Below, piece after piece: positions 1 to 9,559 of a stretch of DNA of 64,000 bases. Each line of letters starts with the position of its first letter. Positions within the stretch are counted from its first letter, which is position 1. The notes beneath the pieces were generated by a model. That model was given only the letters and a program-made list of their open reading frames with translations. It did no database searches and was not told where the DNA came from. The stretch comes from Butyrivibrio sp. (GTDB lineage: Bacteria; Bacillota; Clostridia; Lachnospirales; Lachnospiraceae), in NCBI GenBank assembly GCA_015056495.1, contig SVGC01000019.1, forward strand, positions 1-64,000. The letters run 5' to 3'. Position numbers and translations under genes: made by a program.

Positions 1-79
1 CGCTTTGCATGGCCCGGTCTTGCCCGGGCCTTTAATCCAAGGTTGCGCCGCCAAGGCGCAATTTCCTATTAAATAAAGA

Positions 80-114
80 AAGCCTCATCAAACTACTATC
101 GTCTGATGAGGCTT
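80..114 (-). terminator. Probable intrinsic terminator of the DinD operon
   Basis: AAGCCTCATCA / TGATGAGGCTT inverted repeat (11-bp arms), followed by a T-rich stretch on the minus strand, just downstream of the 194-aa ORF. Confidence 0.6.
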
Positions 115-147
115 CACTCTATCTTACTTATATGTATCAACAGTCCT

Positions 148-732
148 TTATTCTTTAAAAGCATCTTTTGTAATAGTTTTTGAATGCACAAATTCCGAGT
201 CACCGTCTATAAGTACAATATCTCTATACATATTAGGATTAAGGAGTTTTATCACTTCAGCCTGCGATATATAAAAACTGATTCCAGGAGCATTGCAACT
301 CATAAGATTTACACCCACGTCTTTTACATAGTCAACCTCTTCAATATACTCGTTAACACTCTGATAACCGGCCATCCTTGCTTCACTCTCAAACATTTTT
401 CCGGCTACCATAAATTTGAGCGGATAGATACTCTTTATCGCTTCTGTGTTATTTCGCAAAGTCTCAACGCGAGTTATCTCTATATGCTTAAGCTTTTCCA
501 TAGCGTCTTTGTCAGACGTTAAGATAGTATTAAAATCGCTTTCAAAAACCAAAGCAGGTAAATCTTTAATATGTTTAACTATCTCAGGATATTCAACTTG
601 TAACTGTTCAATACTTTTGCATCCAAGCGCTTTTCTGACATCCTTTGCTAATAAGTATACTTTGTCTTCAATCACTATTCTGGTTCTAAACAGACTGATT
701 CTATTCATGAAGTTTCCCCGATTTCTTAGCAA
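148..732 (-). CDS. Hypothetical protein, co-oriented with dinD and overlapping its 3' end
   Basis: 194-aa ORF with good codon structure; no family recognised. Confidence 0.6.
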   Translation of the reverse strand: MLRNRGNFMNRISLFRTRIVIEDKVYLLAKDVRKALGCKSIEQLQVEYPEIVKHIKDLPALVFESDFNTILTSDKDAMEKLKHIEITRVETLRNNTEAIKSIYPLKFMVAGKMFESEARMAGYQSVNEYIEEVDYVKDVGVNLMSCNAPGISFYISQAEVIKLLNPNMYRDIVLIDGDSEFVHSKTITKDAFKE

Positions 733-1543
733 GTTGCTTATCTTCCTTTTGTACTCTTCTTTCCAGTTTTCTAATATCCTCAGAAGGCGGAAGATTCTCC
801 GGTTTGATTCCCCTTTGCCCTAGCATCTCTCTTACTGAACTGTTGTTGTCAACATGTTCAACCGTTATAGCAGACTCCCCTTGTAAATCCTTTTCTTCAA
901 CATTGTAATTTGTCATCTCTGTTGCAAGATTCTTGGCTGCTATTGTAAGTGTCGGCAGAAAATCCGCCAACGGCCTTGAGTCCTTGACACCAAGACGTTC
1001 TTTCATTTCTTTGGTGGTATATCCTCCAAATAAAGCCTGATCACCTTTTGAGCGTATTCTTGCGAACCCAGCATCGTCAACGCCACGCTCATAGATATTC
1101 TGAGATAATCGCTTTTCCGACTCCCTAAGCTTACCACGCGCTTCTGTTCTTTCTATATATGCAATTCGTTCTTCAATAAGTTCCTGCTTTCTTGTTTGTA
1201 CCGCAAAATAACTTTGCGCGAATGCGATCTGTTCCTTTCGGGGATCTCCATTCTCAGCAATGAGATAGCAGGCATAACGAGTGAGCATATAATCATTAAC
1301 TTCTCGATTACCTCCTTTACCGATTTTTATCATTTTGCTGACATCAGCAAAATGATCCGTTACAGTTATCCCATTGTTTTCACAAGAAGTCTTTGCCTTT
1401 TCTATGGTCTTCTCAAAATTTCTCCATTGAGCATACTCAAGCAGTTCCATCAACTCTCGAGCATACCAAAACTCAATGCCATTCTCTTCATGCCTGATAT
1501 CATCAAATCTTTTCTTATATTGTATTATTATTTTTTTCTCCAA
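701..1543 (-). CDS. dinD: DNA damage-inducible protein D (DinD-like, BRO-N-like N-terminus)
   Basis: 280 aa; contains [27 protein letters not shown]...[44 protein letters not shown], typical of the DinD family. Confidence 0.85.
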   Translation of the reverse strand: MEKKIIIQYKKRFDDIRHEENGIEFWYARELMELLEYAQWRNFEKTIEKAKTSCENNGITVTDHFADVSKMIKIGKGGNREVNDYMLTRYACYLIAENGDPRKEQIAFAQSYFAVQTRKQELIEERIAYIERTEARGKLRESEKRLSQNIYERGVDDAGFARIRSKGDQALFGGYTTKEMKERLGVKDSRPLADFLPTLTIAAKNLATEMTNYNVEEKDLQGESAITVEHVDNNSSVREMLGQRGIKPENLPPSEDIRKLERRVQKEDKQLAKKSGKLHE

Positions 1544-1799
1544 GTCTCTCCCCTCCTGCTACCTCCAACTTTTCCAAAATGCGAACCCGCATAAGCGGTT
1601 CGGTTCCACCGTGGTATGGTTCGGAAGCTCTCACATCATAAAGACTCTTATCAATACTGTCAGAAATATTATATTGAAGATGCCTGAGAACACGCCATAT
1701 ATCAATGAGGTCCCAGCAGGTGTCGCTTTTATAGGAATCATGAAACATTACGTTCAGCGCCATTCTCAGCTTCTCCGTCATCTCTACTTCCAATTTCAC
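1515..1799 (-). CDS. Small hypothetical protein, first gene of the dinD operon
   Basis: 94-aa ORF overlapping dinD start; divergent from an XRE regulator with palindromes between them. Confidence 0.5.
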   Translation of the reverse strand: MKLEVEMTEKLRMALNVMFHDSYKSDTCWDLIDIWRVLRHLQYNISDSIDKSLYDVRASEPYHGGTEPLMRVRILEKLEVAGGERLGEKNNNTI

Positions 1800-1840
1800 A
1801 ATCCGTCACCTTCCTTGACATTCAAAGTCTGGATTTATAT

Positions 1841-1880
1841 AATATTACCAATGGTAATATTATAGTGTTACCATTGGTAA
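1841..1880. promoter_or_regulatory. Two palindromic operator-like sites between divergent genes
   Basis: AATATTACC-AAT-GGTAATATT (1841-1861) and TTACC-ATT-GGTAA (1868-1880), centres about 23 bp apart, immediately upstream of the XRE gene. Confidence 0.65.
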
Positions 1881-1897
1881 TTGTCAAGGAGGTTATT

Positions 1898-2254
1898 ATG
1901 AACCATATGAATAATACTCTTATTCCTGAACGCCTTAAATCTGCAAGAGAAAAGCTTAACCTTTCTAAAGCTGAAGCTGCACGGCGGATTGGATTAACGG
2001 CTGCATCCTACGTTAGATATGAAGCAGGTGACCGCAGGCCTTCTCCACAGGTCATACTATCGATAGCGGAGAAAATGAATACATCAGTTGCGTATTTATC
2101 AGGAGAAACAGATGATATTTCCCCTGATGTAATAATCATTCATAAAAATAGTGATCCTATCTTATTTGAACTGATAAAGAACACTCAAAGCGCAGATGAC
2201 ACAACTTTGCAACGCTTGCTTAGTTATTACCATCAGCTGACCAAAAACGATTAG
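1898..2254 (+). CDS. XRE-family helix-turn-helix regulator
   Basis: PERLKSAREKLNLSKAEAARRIGLTAASYVRYEAGDRRPSPQVILSIAEKMNTSVAYLSGETDD; likely start MNHMNN at 1898 (the ORF track starts at 1865). Confidence 0.85.
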   Translation: MNHMNNTLIPERLKSAREKLNLSKAEAARRIGLTAASYVRYEAGDRRPSPQVILSIAEKMNTSVAYLSGETDDISPDVIIIHKNSDPILFELIKNTQSADDTTLQRLLSYYHQLTKND

Positions 2255-2820
2255 TTTGTATTATCCTTTTTCTTTATCTGCCTCTGCGTCCTTAATCCGA
2301 TAATAGTCTTCCATATCAAGCGTAAACGTGACATGATCCTTTGCATTTCGAAGTCGTTTGAGCAAACAACAGGTCTCGACATGTGTTCTAATGTACAAAC
2401 CAAAGTAACAAAGAAAAAGAACGAGCAACCCGCACACTGTAACATGATCCGCGGTAAAAACCCGTTCCCAAAGAATTCTTTCTTATGCAGCAGCATCAAT
2501 CAGGATCTTGACATTATCCACTGTGAAAACATAAAAACATTTGGATGGGCGGCGTATCCATCATATCAGATTCCACTTAGGGAGCGCAGGGTGCCTTTCC
2601 TGCTCGTCAAATGTTCTTATATCCGGAGTATAACATCAGATATTTCGCGTAGTCAAGTTTACCAAAATGGATCCATACGAGTTTAAAACCTTTACAGACA
2701 TTTTGCAAAGATACTCGGATCTTTGTAAACCAGTTAAAGGAAGTGGTCGTGGCAAGAAGAAAAAATAACGCAAGTCCGCAGGACTTGTCTGGGATTTATT
2801 CCTGAATTTTCATGCAAAGA

Positions 2821-2850
2821 AAAAGCGGCAAGTTTATACTTACCGCTCCA
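2821..2850 (-). terminator. Intrinsic terminator downstream of the methyltransferase
   Basis: Minus strand AGCGGTAAGT-ATAA-ACTTGCCGCT followed by TTTTTC. Confidence 0.6.
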
Positions 2851-2859
2851 TCATTATTA

Positions 2860-3633
2860 TTAGCCTTTCTTCTTTGCAACTATAAGGTATCTGTGAATAG
2901 TACCTTCTACAAAACCATTCTTGTCAATTACTTCCTGCATTTCAAGTAATTTGTCAAAGCATTTTTCAACAGAGAAACCCGGAAATTCCCATTCGATAAT
3001 ATGCGCGAACCATACAAATGCCCCAACATCGTAGAACCTGATTGGTTTAAATACTTCTTCAGCTCTTATTATCTCAAAGCCTGCTTCTTCAAATTTCTTT
3101 CTCTGAATTGACAATTCAAGTTCCGGGAAAGGTGCAGGTACATCCGGTAGAACCATCTCAACAAGATCTCTGTCGTTCTTTCCTCCTACCTGCTGTGTAA
3201 TAAAAAGCCCTTCCGGCTTGAGAAGTCTATGTGCTTCCACAGGATCAAAGCTTCCATGCCTGTTTATCATTATGTCAAAAGAGCTGTCAGCAAAAGGGAT
3301 ATTTGACTCATCATCGCAAGATCTGAAATCAATCCCCAAGGGTAAGAGAACCTCTTTACACAATTCAACGTTAGGGGCATATCCTTCAGTAGCTGCAGTG
3401 TTCTTGTATGGGTGTTTCAAAGATAATAAAAACTCGCCACCACCTGTATCAAAATCCAACAGTTTCATATCAGGAAGAAGAAACTCTTCAATTATCTTTT
3501 TGTAGTCCCATGGGAGGTCATCCTCTTCTTCATATCTATCATGAATATGAGAAAAATCCCACCCATGTATGTGTGCAACCTTTTCCTCTGCTTCCCACTC
3601 TTTTCTTAATTCACTTATTCTATCTGTATTCAT
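2860..3633 (-). CDS. Class I SAM-dependent methyltransferase
   Basis: 257 aa with LLDFDTGGGEFLLSL (motif I-like) and IPFADSSFDIMINRHGSFDPVEAHRLLKPEGLFITQQVGG. Confidence 0.8.
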   Translation of the reverse strand: MNTDRISELRKEWEAEEKVAHIHGWDFSHIHDRYEEEDDLPWDYKKIIEEFLLPDMKLLDFDTGGGEFLLSLKHPYKNTAATEGYAPNVELCKEVLLPLGIDFRSCDDESNIPFADSSFDIMINRHGSFDPVEAHRLLKPEGLFITQQVGGKNDRDLVEMVLPDVPAPFPELELSIQRKKFEEAGFEIIRAEEVFKPIRFYDVGAFVWFAHIIEWEFPGFSVEKCFDKLLEMQEVIDKNGFVEGTIHRYLIVAKKKG

Positions 3634-3741
3634 ATCTATATCTGCTCCTTTTCAAATAAAAATCTGTTCTTCATTATTTGTTCGGTGCAGTATGTGACAG
3701 CAATTAACTATTATTATCCTCGGTACAACCTGCTGTCAGCA

Positions 3742-3777
3742 TTAAAACTGCACCGAGTAGTTATCTCGCATTCTCAT
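3742..3777 (-). CDS. Putative regulatory leader peptide MRMRDNYSVQF upstream of the methyltransferase
   Basis: ATG AGA ATG CGA GAT AAC TAC TCG GTG CAG TTT TAA preceded by AGGAGGT and followed by mutually exclusive inverted repeats before the methyltransferase start at 3633. Confidence 0.55.
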   Translation of the reverse strand: MRMRDNYSVQF

Positions 3778-3945
3778 GATTACCTCCTATGCGACATCTG
3801 TTTATCCAGACTGTCACAACAAAGATATTATATACAATGCTATAAGCACGCGTAAATACTAAGATAAAATGCACATCGTCTCTCTCAGCTACATCTTTAC
3901 TATAGAGAAGCGATAGTTCTCCACAGAATGTTACAAATTTCCAAT

Positions 3946-4080
3946 CTATTGAGTTCTTGAAATAATAACATGCCCTCTTGCCTTTTTCATCTCCGAATCT
4001 TTCTCGTCATCTATAACTTTCTGCATTTCCTCACTTGATATCGGATACAGGAGTAGCCTTTTTGTCTCTATTTTTATCAT
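3946..4080 (-). pseudogene. Truncated GNAT acetyltransferase remnant
   Basis: 44-aa ORF MIKIETKRLLLYPISSEEMQKVIDDEKDSEMKKARGHVIISRTQ; the N-terminus matches the usual start of RimJ/GNAT proteins, then stops. Confidence 0.5.
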
Positions 4081-4088
4081 GTATCTCC

Positions 4089-4979
4089 TTACTCGTCATC
4101 CTTCCAAAAATAAAATGAGTAATGATGCTTCTTTCTGAAGCCAAGCCTCTCATAGAATTCCATATCGGAAATCACGTAAGCCCTGGTTGCTCCAAGGTTT
4201 TTGGCTCTGCGAAACACCTCAAATATCAAGGCTCTTGCAATGCCCTTTCCTCTGTATGCCGGTATAGTACAGACAGGCTCAACATAAACATAATCAGTCC
4301 CTGCCATATACCAGAGCAGACAACAGGCCACCATTTCTCCCTTTTCATTTACTGCTGCAACACCTAAGTCCTTATTAAAATGCTTTCTGACTTTGGGAAC
4401 AATCTCCTCTTCTCTCTCGAATTCTGCTTTATCATCACCATGATCAAATCCCTGCCAGAAAAGCCATTGCAGATCATACGCATTTTCCACCGGATCCGGA
4501 CAAAAGAACTTAAGACCATCTGGGAGTTTTGCTTCAAGCGAATCAGAAAGACTCCTTTCCATGATGGTCTCATCATGGTCCGAAGGTGTAAATCCAAGGC
4601 TCTTTGTCATCTCTATTTCATCTGTATTCTCATCACAGATTGCCAGTCCAAAGCCGGAATCATCCCTAAGCTCTTTGCAGGCATATTCCAGAACGGCCTT
4701 ATATAAATCTTTATACTCTGGAAGTACTCCACAAAAGCCCTCGCCAAAATACATATCGTAGATAGCAGCGCCAACGATTTTGTCGTCCACAGTCCAAATG
4801 CCAATGGAATTCTTTAAGCTCTTATCAAATTCAGGATGTTCAATCATCCATTCCAGCCTTGCCCAGTTCCAGTTAATATGCCTGTTATCGTTCTCATTTA
4901 ATGCAATCAGAAAAGAGCACAAGGCCTCATAATCACTGTCAGTATAATTCTTAAAATCTATATTAGCTCTCATAATCAA
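4089..4979 (-). CDS. GNAT family N-acetyltransferase
   Basis: 296 aa; VEPVCTIPAYRGKGIARALIFEVFRRAKNLGATRAYVISDMEFYERLGFRKKHHYSFYFW. Confidence 0.85.
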   Translation of the reverse strand: MIMRANIDFKNYTDSDYEALCSFLIALNENDNRHINWNWARLEWMIEHPEFDKSLKNSIGIWTVDDKIVGAAIYDMYFGEGFCGVLPEYKDLYKAVLEYACKELRDDSGFGLAICDENTDEIEMTKSLGFTPSDHDETIMERSLSDSLEAKLPDGLKFFCPDPVENAYDLQWLFWQGFDHGDDKAEFEREEEIVPKVRKHFNKDLGVAAVNEKGEMVACCLLWYMAGTDYVYVEPVCTIPAYRGKGIARALIFEVFRRAKNLGATRAYVISDMEFYERLGFRKKHHYSFYFWKDDE

Positions 4980-5237
4980 TATCTTCCTTATTGTTTACTC
5001 AAAAATCTGCCCGAGAAGCTTAAGCTTTTCCGCCAGCTGAAGCTGTGTCATCAGTCATCAATGCACGCCTTTTTTCATATTAGAATTAGTTTTCCGGTTT
5101 TCTGGTCAGATATAAAACATAGGTATCATTGAAAACAATCCTGTCTTCTGCTTCAAGTACAGCTCTTTTAATACCATCATAAAACTTAGTCTTATAGGGT
5201 TCAGAAAGTACTATGTGATCGCAATGTCCATACTTTT

Positions 5238-6830
5238 CTAAATTCCATTGTAACCCCCTCCTCTTTTATTGTTTTTCTTGTATGCTTTGGCCCATTTGGA
5301 AATTTCTTTTTTCTTGACATAGTTTTTGGTATTCTCTGTGCCAAGGTTCCTATATAGCTCATATCTTTCAGGAAGCAACTCACCATTTGCTATGGCTGTC
5401 TTTATTGCGCATCCAGGCTCAGTCTCATGCCTGCAATTGCTGAATTTGCACTGAGATTCAAGTTCTACAATATCAGAAAAAGTATCATCAATGCCTTCAG
5501 CAGTATTTGCCATACCTATTTCACGCATTCCCGGAGTATCAATAAAACAGATACCACTCTCTGTCTCAATAAGTCTTCTAATTGTTGTAGTATGACGTCC
5601 CTTATCATCATCTTCTCTTATTTCAGAGGTCTTCATTATGTCCTCTCCAACCAGCGAATTAACAAGCGTTGACTTTCCAACGCCTGAAGATCCCATGAGG
5701 CAGATTGTATTTCCCGGAATCAGATATTCTCTTAGTTCCTCCAGCCCAATGTTATATAACGCTGATATCGCATGAACTCGTACTTTGTCTGAAATCTGTT
5801 CTACTTCCCTCACATATCTTCCAACATTATTGCAAATGTCAGATTTGGTGAGAATTACAACAGGCGTTGTACCGCCCTGAAGTGCAACACTTGTATATCT
5901 TGCTATACGGTTGTAGTTGTAGTCTTCATTAAGAGATGAAACAATAAAGCAGTAATCCACGTTGGAAACCATATACTGCATAACTCCGGTTTTAGCCTGA
6001 TCAGGTCTTTGAAGGAAGCTTGTTCTCTCACATACAGAAAGAATCATTGATTCTCCCTGTCTGTTATAACGAAAAGTCACATAGTCACCCACTACCGGAA
6101 GCTTATCTGCATCTTCGTTATAAAAACTGCCTTTAAGTTTTGCAGAAATTTCCTGCTCCCAGAATTTAATCTTGTAACTGTTTTTGCTTATCTGGGATAT
6201 TCTTCCAAGTTTTTCTTCATGAAGCCACTGACAGGAGAGCTTTAGAGGTTTGTAGTATGGAAATATACTCGTAAACTCTTTTACCTCTTCCTCGTCCTCA
6301 CATTCCTCGAAAACAGATGCTTCATAGAATAAGCCATGGATATCCTCAAAGCCATCATTAAGAGGAAGTGCCATGAACGCATCCGAATTACCAAATGCCG
6401 GGTGATGAATATCAAAATTATCGCACCTTTTAAAGTCATGCTTTGGATAATATAAAGGCTCTCCACAGATGACGATTCCCTTATATCCTGCTGCTTTGGC
6501 AAGCGTTGTAGTTTCTTTTAAAAGAGCTCCTCCAATTCCTAAACTAAAGCATGTAGGCTCAACGGCTAGAGGCCCGAAGGTCAGCACTTCTTTCTCTGTG
6601 CCATTGTTAACCACCTTTGCTTTAGAATAAAATATCGCGCCCACAATCTTTCCATTAAGTTCTGCCACACGGCTTAATTCCGGCAGATATTCATCAGCGC
6701 TTCGCAATTTGTGCACCAGCAAATGCTCATTACATCCCGGTCCGTGAATGTTCCAAAAAGCACGCATGGTCATAAGTTCTGTAGCATAGTAGTCCTTAGT
6801 AGTTTCTTTTCTTATTATTAAATTTTCCAA
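5238..6830 (-). CDS. Fusion of an N-terminal GNAT acetyltransferase with an RsgA-type circularly permuted GTPase
   Basis: N-terminal LAVEPTCFSLGIGGALLKETTTLAKAAGYKGIVICGEPLYY (GNAT); C-terminal TKSD (G4) precedes GSSGVGKSTLVNSLVG (G1), DTPG (G3), then CKFSNCRHETEPGCAIKTAI (zinc site). Confidence 0.85.
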   Translation of the reverse strand: MENLIIRKETTKDYYATELMTMRAFWNIHGPGCNEHLLVHKLRSADEYLPELSRVAELNGKIVGAIFYSKAKVVNNGTEKEVLTFGPLAVEPTCFSLGIGGALLKETTTLAKAAGYKGIVICGEPLYYPKHDFKRCDNFDIHHPAFGNSDAFMALPLNDGFEDIHGLFYEASVFEECEDEEEVKEFTSIFPYYKPLKLSCQWLHEEKLGRISQISKNSYKIKFWEQEISAKLKGSFYNEDADKLPVVGDYVTFRYNRQGESMILSVCERTSFLQRPDQAKTGVMQYMVSNVDYCFIVSSLNEDYNYNRIARYTSVALQGGTTPVVILTKSDICNNVGRYVREVEQISDKVRVHAISALYNIGLEELREYLIPGNTICLMGSSGVGKSTLVNSLVGEDIMKTSEIREDDDKGRHTTTIRRLIETESGICFIDTPGMREIGMANTAEGIDDTFSDIVELESQCKFSNCRHETEPGCAIKTAIANGELLPERYELYRNLGTENTKNYVKKKEISKWAKAYKKNNKRGGGYNGI

Positions 6831-6958
6831 TGTCTAGTCTCCTTATGTGTTCTAGGTTGTTTATTCTTCTGTTCTGTTTGTATACATAGTATGGAGACCA
6901 TGTTTGTGTTTCATGAAAATGTGCCAAACCGGCGCGATAAAAAGCTATGGTTCAAATG

Positions 6959-6985
6959 AAAAAACCGCGACAAATATGCCGCGGT
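6959..6985 (-). terminator. Intrinsic terminator/attenuator upstream of the GNAT-RsgA gene
   Basis: Minus strand ACCGCG-GCATATTTGT-CGCGGT followed by T6. Confidence 0.6.
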
Positions 6986-7016
6986 AAGAATAATCTATAT
7001 TATAGCCCTGTAAATA

Positions 7017-7082
7017 TCAGAAAGCATAAACCGAGGTCATCATACTATATTCATTTACAATCTCTGTTCTGTTTGCACTCAT
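7017..7082 (-). CDS. Putative 21-aa upstream mini-ORF (MSANRTEIVNEYSMMTSVYAF)
   Basis: ATG preceded by GAGGT; ORF lies inside a long hairpin and ends about 30 nt before a terminator. Confidence 0.35.
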   Translation of the reverse strand: MSANRTEIVNEYSMMTSVYAF

Positions 7083-7399
7083 TATTATGATTACCTCGCT
7101 TTCTTCTAGATTTTATTACATAAAAAGAGTACCAAATGTATGATCTTAAGTCAATATATCATTCCAATTAAAACTTACTCATATAACCTTTTCCACCCTG
7201 TCATCACCTATATTTTCTGTTCCAACCAAAGTCTATGGCAGAGAACATATGAAGTTAAACTTTGGAATATCAGCAGCAATCTGATAAGTAATTATCACTG
7301 CCTATCTTTCGAATGAAAGAATAGTAGCAGTCCGCCAAACAGGCGGACCGCACATATAATCATTAAATCGCAATTGGAACAGCTATCGCATGGACAGCA

Positions 7400-8851
7400 T
7401 TAGCCTTCTGACGTCGTCCCTTTGGTCCTAGTCAAAAGGCTCACGGCTTCTACATGAACGCTCATCGGGAACATATCGCAAGGACGCACACGTTCCAGCT
7501 TGTAGCCGCCGTCGCAGAGAATGCGAAGGTCACGGGCGAGGGTGGCGCTGTCGCAGCTGACATAAACGATTCTCTTAGGCGCCATTTTGAGCATGGTATC
7601 AAGGGCAGCGATATCGCAACCTTTTCTTGGCGGGTCAATGCAGATGACATCTGCGTAGATGCCCTCTTCCTGATATTTTTGAGGAAGGACTTCTTCAGCT
7701 TTGCCAACATAAAACTCTGCGTTGGTAATTCCATTCTGAACAGCGTTTTGCTTTGCATCATCGATTGCCTGTGGGATTATTTCCACGCCAAAGGCCTTGC
7801 CTGCTTTTTTGGACATAGCAAGAGTAATTGTACCGATTCCGCAATACAGATCCCAGACTGTCTCATTGCCTGTAAGGCCTGCATACTCAATTGCCTGATC
7901 ATACAGCTTAGTAGCCTGAACAGGATTGACCTGATAGAAAGAAAGCGGTGATATATTAAACTCAAGACCGCACAGGGTATCCCTGATAGTATCTCTTCCC
8001 CAGATAGTATGAACTTCAAGACCCATGATGACATTGGTCTTTTCTGTATTTATATCTATGGATATGCTTGTCATTCCTTTTATAGCAGAGAGCTTTTCTA
8101 TGAGTTCTCCCTGATTTGGTAGATACTCCTGCACCCCTGATTTGGAAGAACTGCTTTTTCCTTTATAGTTGATGATAAAGCATACCATGATTTCTCCACT
8201 GGTAAAGCCTTTTCTGATAAGTACGTGTCTGACAAGGCCTTTTCCTGTCTCTTCATCATAGGCACTAACATGGTTACGTTCCATGTATGAAATGATTGTT
8301 TCAAGAATTTCCTTATTCTCTTTTACCCCAATCTTGCAATCAGTTCCTGGAATGATGTTGTGAGAGTGTCCTGCATAGAAACCTGTTATGATCTTGCCAT
8401 TTTTGTCTGTGCCAACAGGGAACTGGGCTTTATTTCTGTATTCAAAAGGATCATCCATACCGATGATCGGTTCCATGATGCTATCAATTTCTTCAGGATC
8501 AAAACCACCCAGGCGGACAATATTGTTGCGCACCTTGTCCTGCTTGAACTGAAGCTGCCTCTCGTAGGACATGAACTGCAACTGGCATCCGCCGCACTGC
8601 TTGGCTATATTGCAGGCAGGTACAACTCTGTGCTTTGAAGGAGTGATCACTTCTTCAAGATGAGCATAGGCATAGTTCTTTTTAGCCTTCATGATCTTGG
8701 CTCTGACTAAGTCACCAATCACAGCATCTTTGATAAAAAGGGTATAGCCATCAATCTTGCCTATACCCTCCCCGTCGTTTCCTATATCAGTTATCGTTAC
8801 TTCAATAACATCATTTTTTGCATAAAGCTTATCATTATTGTTTTTAGCCAT
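7400..8851 (-). CDS. rlmD: 23S rRNA (uracil(1939)-C(5))-methyltransferase RlmD/RumA family
   Basis: 483 aa; TRAM domain, CxxxxxCGGCQLQ cluster, VWDLYCGIGTITLAMSKKA, DPPRKGCD, YVSCDSATLARDL. Confidence 0.9.
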   Translation of the reverse strand: MAKNNNDKLYAKNDVIEVTITDIGNDGEGIGKIDGYTLFIKDAVIGDLVRAKIMKAKKNYAYAHLEEVITPSKHRVVPACNIAKQCGGCQLQFMSYERQLQFKQDKVRNNIVRLGGFDPEEIDSIMEPIIGMDDPFEYRNKAQFPVGTDKNGKIITGFYAGHSHNIIPGTDCKIGVKENKEILETIISYMERNHVSAYDEETGKGLVRHVLIRKGFTSGEIMVCFIINYKGKSSSSKSGVQEYLPNQGELIEKLSAIKGMTSISIDINTEKTNVIMGLEVHTIWGRDTIRDTLCGLEFNISPLSFYQVNPVQATKLYDQAIEYAGLTGNETVWDLYCGIGTITLAMSKKAGKAFGVEIIPQAIDDAKQNAVQNGITNAEFYVGKAEEVLPQKYQEEGIYADVICIDPPRKGCDIAALDTMLKMAPKRIVYVSCDSATLARDLRILCDGGYKLERVRPCDMFPMSVHVEAVSLLTRTKGTTSEG

Positions 8852-8895
8852 CTAAAATCTTCCTACCAACTATTAAATCTAAAAAACAGGCCCTA

Positions 8896-9396
8896 TCATT
8901 CCTCACTCTTCCAGTGAAGTCTGTGAAGCTCACCTTCGCCTTCAAGTCCCTGAAAACCAGTCTGTCTCAGAGCTTCATACAAAACAATGGCTACAGAGTT
9001 AGACAGATTCAGTGATCTGATATCCGGTCCCATAGGGATCCTGATACAAGTCTCTTCATAGTCTACAAGGATTTCTTCCGGAATGCCTGCGCTTTCTTTA
9101 CCAAACATGATGTAGTCATCCGGTCCGAACTGTACATCAGTATATTTCTGATGTGCCTTGGTAGTAGCCATCCATATCTTGGCTCCTGGGTGTTTTGCCT
9201 TAAAATCTTCGAAATTAACGCATCTCTCCAGCTGCAGTTTATCCCAATAATCCATTCCGGCTCTGTGGATTTCTTTGCTGGTGATATGAAATCCAAGTGG
9301 CTCGATAAGATGTAGTGAAGTGCCTGTTGCCACGCAGGTACGTCCTATATTGCCTGTATTCTGTGGTATCTCAGGCTGATGTAAAATAATATGCAT
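8896..9396 (-). CDS. trmL: tRNA (cytidine(34)-2'-O)-methyltransferase TrmL (SPOUT)
   Basis: MHIILHQPEIPQNTGNIGRTCVATGTSLHLIEPLGF...FGKESAGIPEE...IRIPMGPDIRSLNLSNSVAIVLYEALRQ; start taken at 9396. Confidence 0.9.
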   Translation of the reverse strand: MHIILHQPEIPQNTGNIGRTCVATGTSLHLIEPLGFHITSKEIHRAGMDYWDKLQLERCVNFEDFKAKHPGAKIWMATTKAHQKYTDVQFGPDDYIMFGKESAGIPEEILVDYEETCIRIPMGPDIRSLNLSNSVAIVLYEALRQTGFQGLEGEGELHRLHWKSEE

Positions 9397-9559
9397 GATA
9401 AAACTCTCTATTCTTTCTACTACAATATATTTATGGTTAATACCCCTTACAGCCAGTAAGGAATTATCCATCTAATTACTTATGATTTCAAACTATATAG
9501 CCACAGCCGCACTTTTTCATAAGCACAATTTAACAGGCAGATAGCTTAGTCAAAATCGA

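Noticed and set aside
2266-2790. Possible degraded mobile-element remnant (short ORF MDPYEFKTFTDILQRYSDLCKPVKGSGRGKKKK near 2669)
   Set aside because: No recognisable transposase motif, no clear terminal repeats, no strong RBS.
7454-7951. 165-aa plus-strand ORF inside rlmD
   Set aside because: Antisense shadow of a strongly supported methyltransferase.
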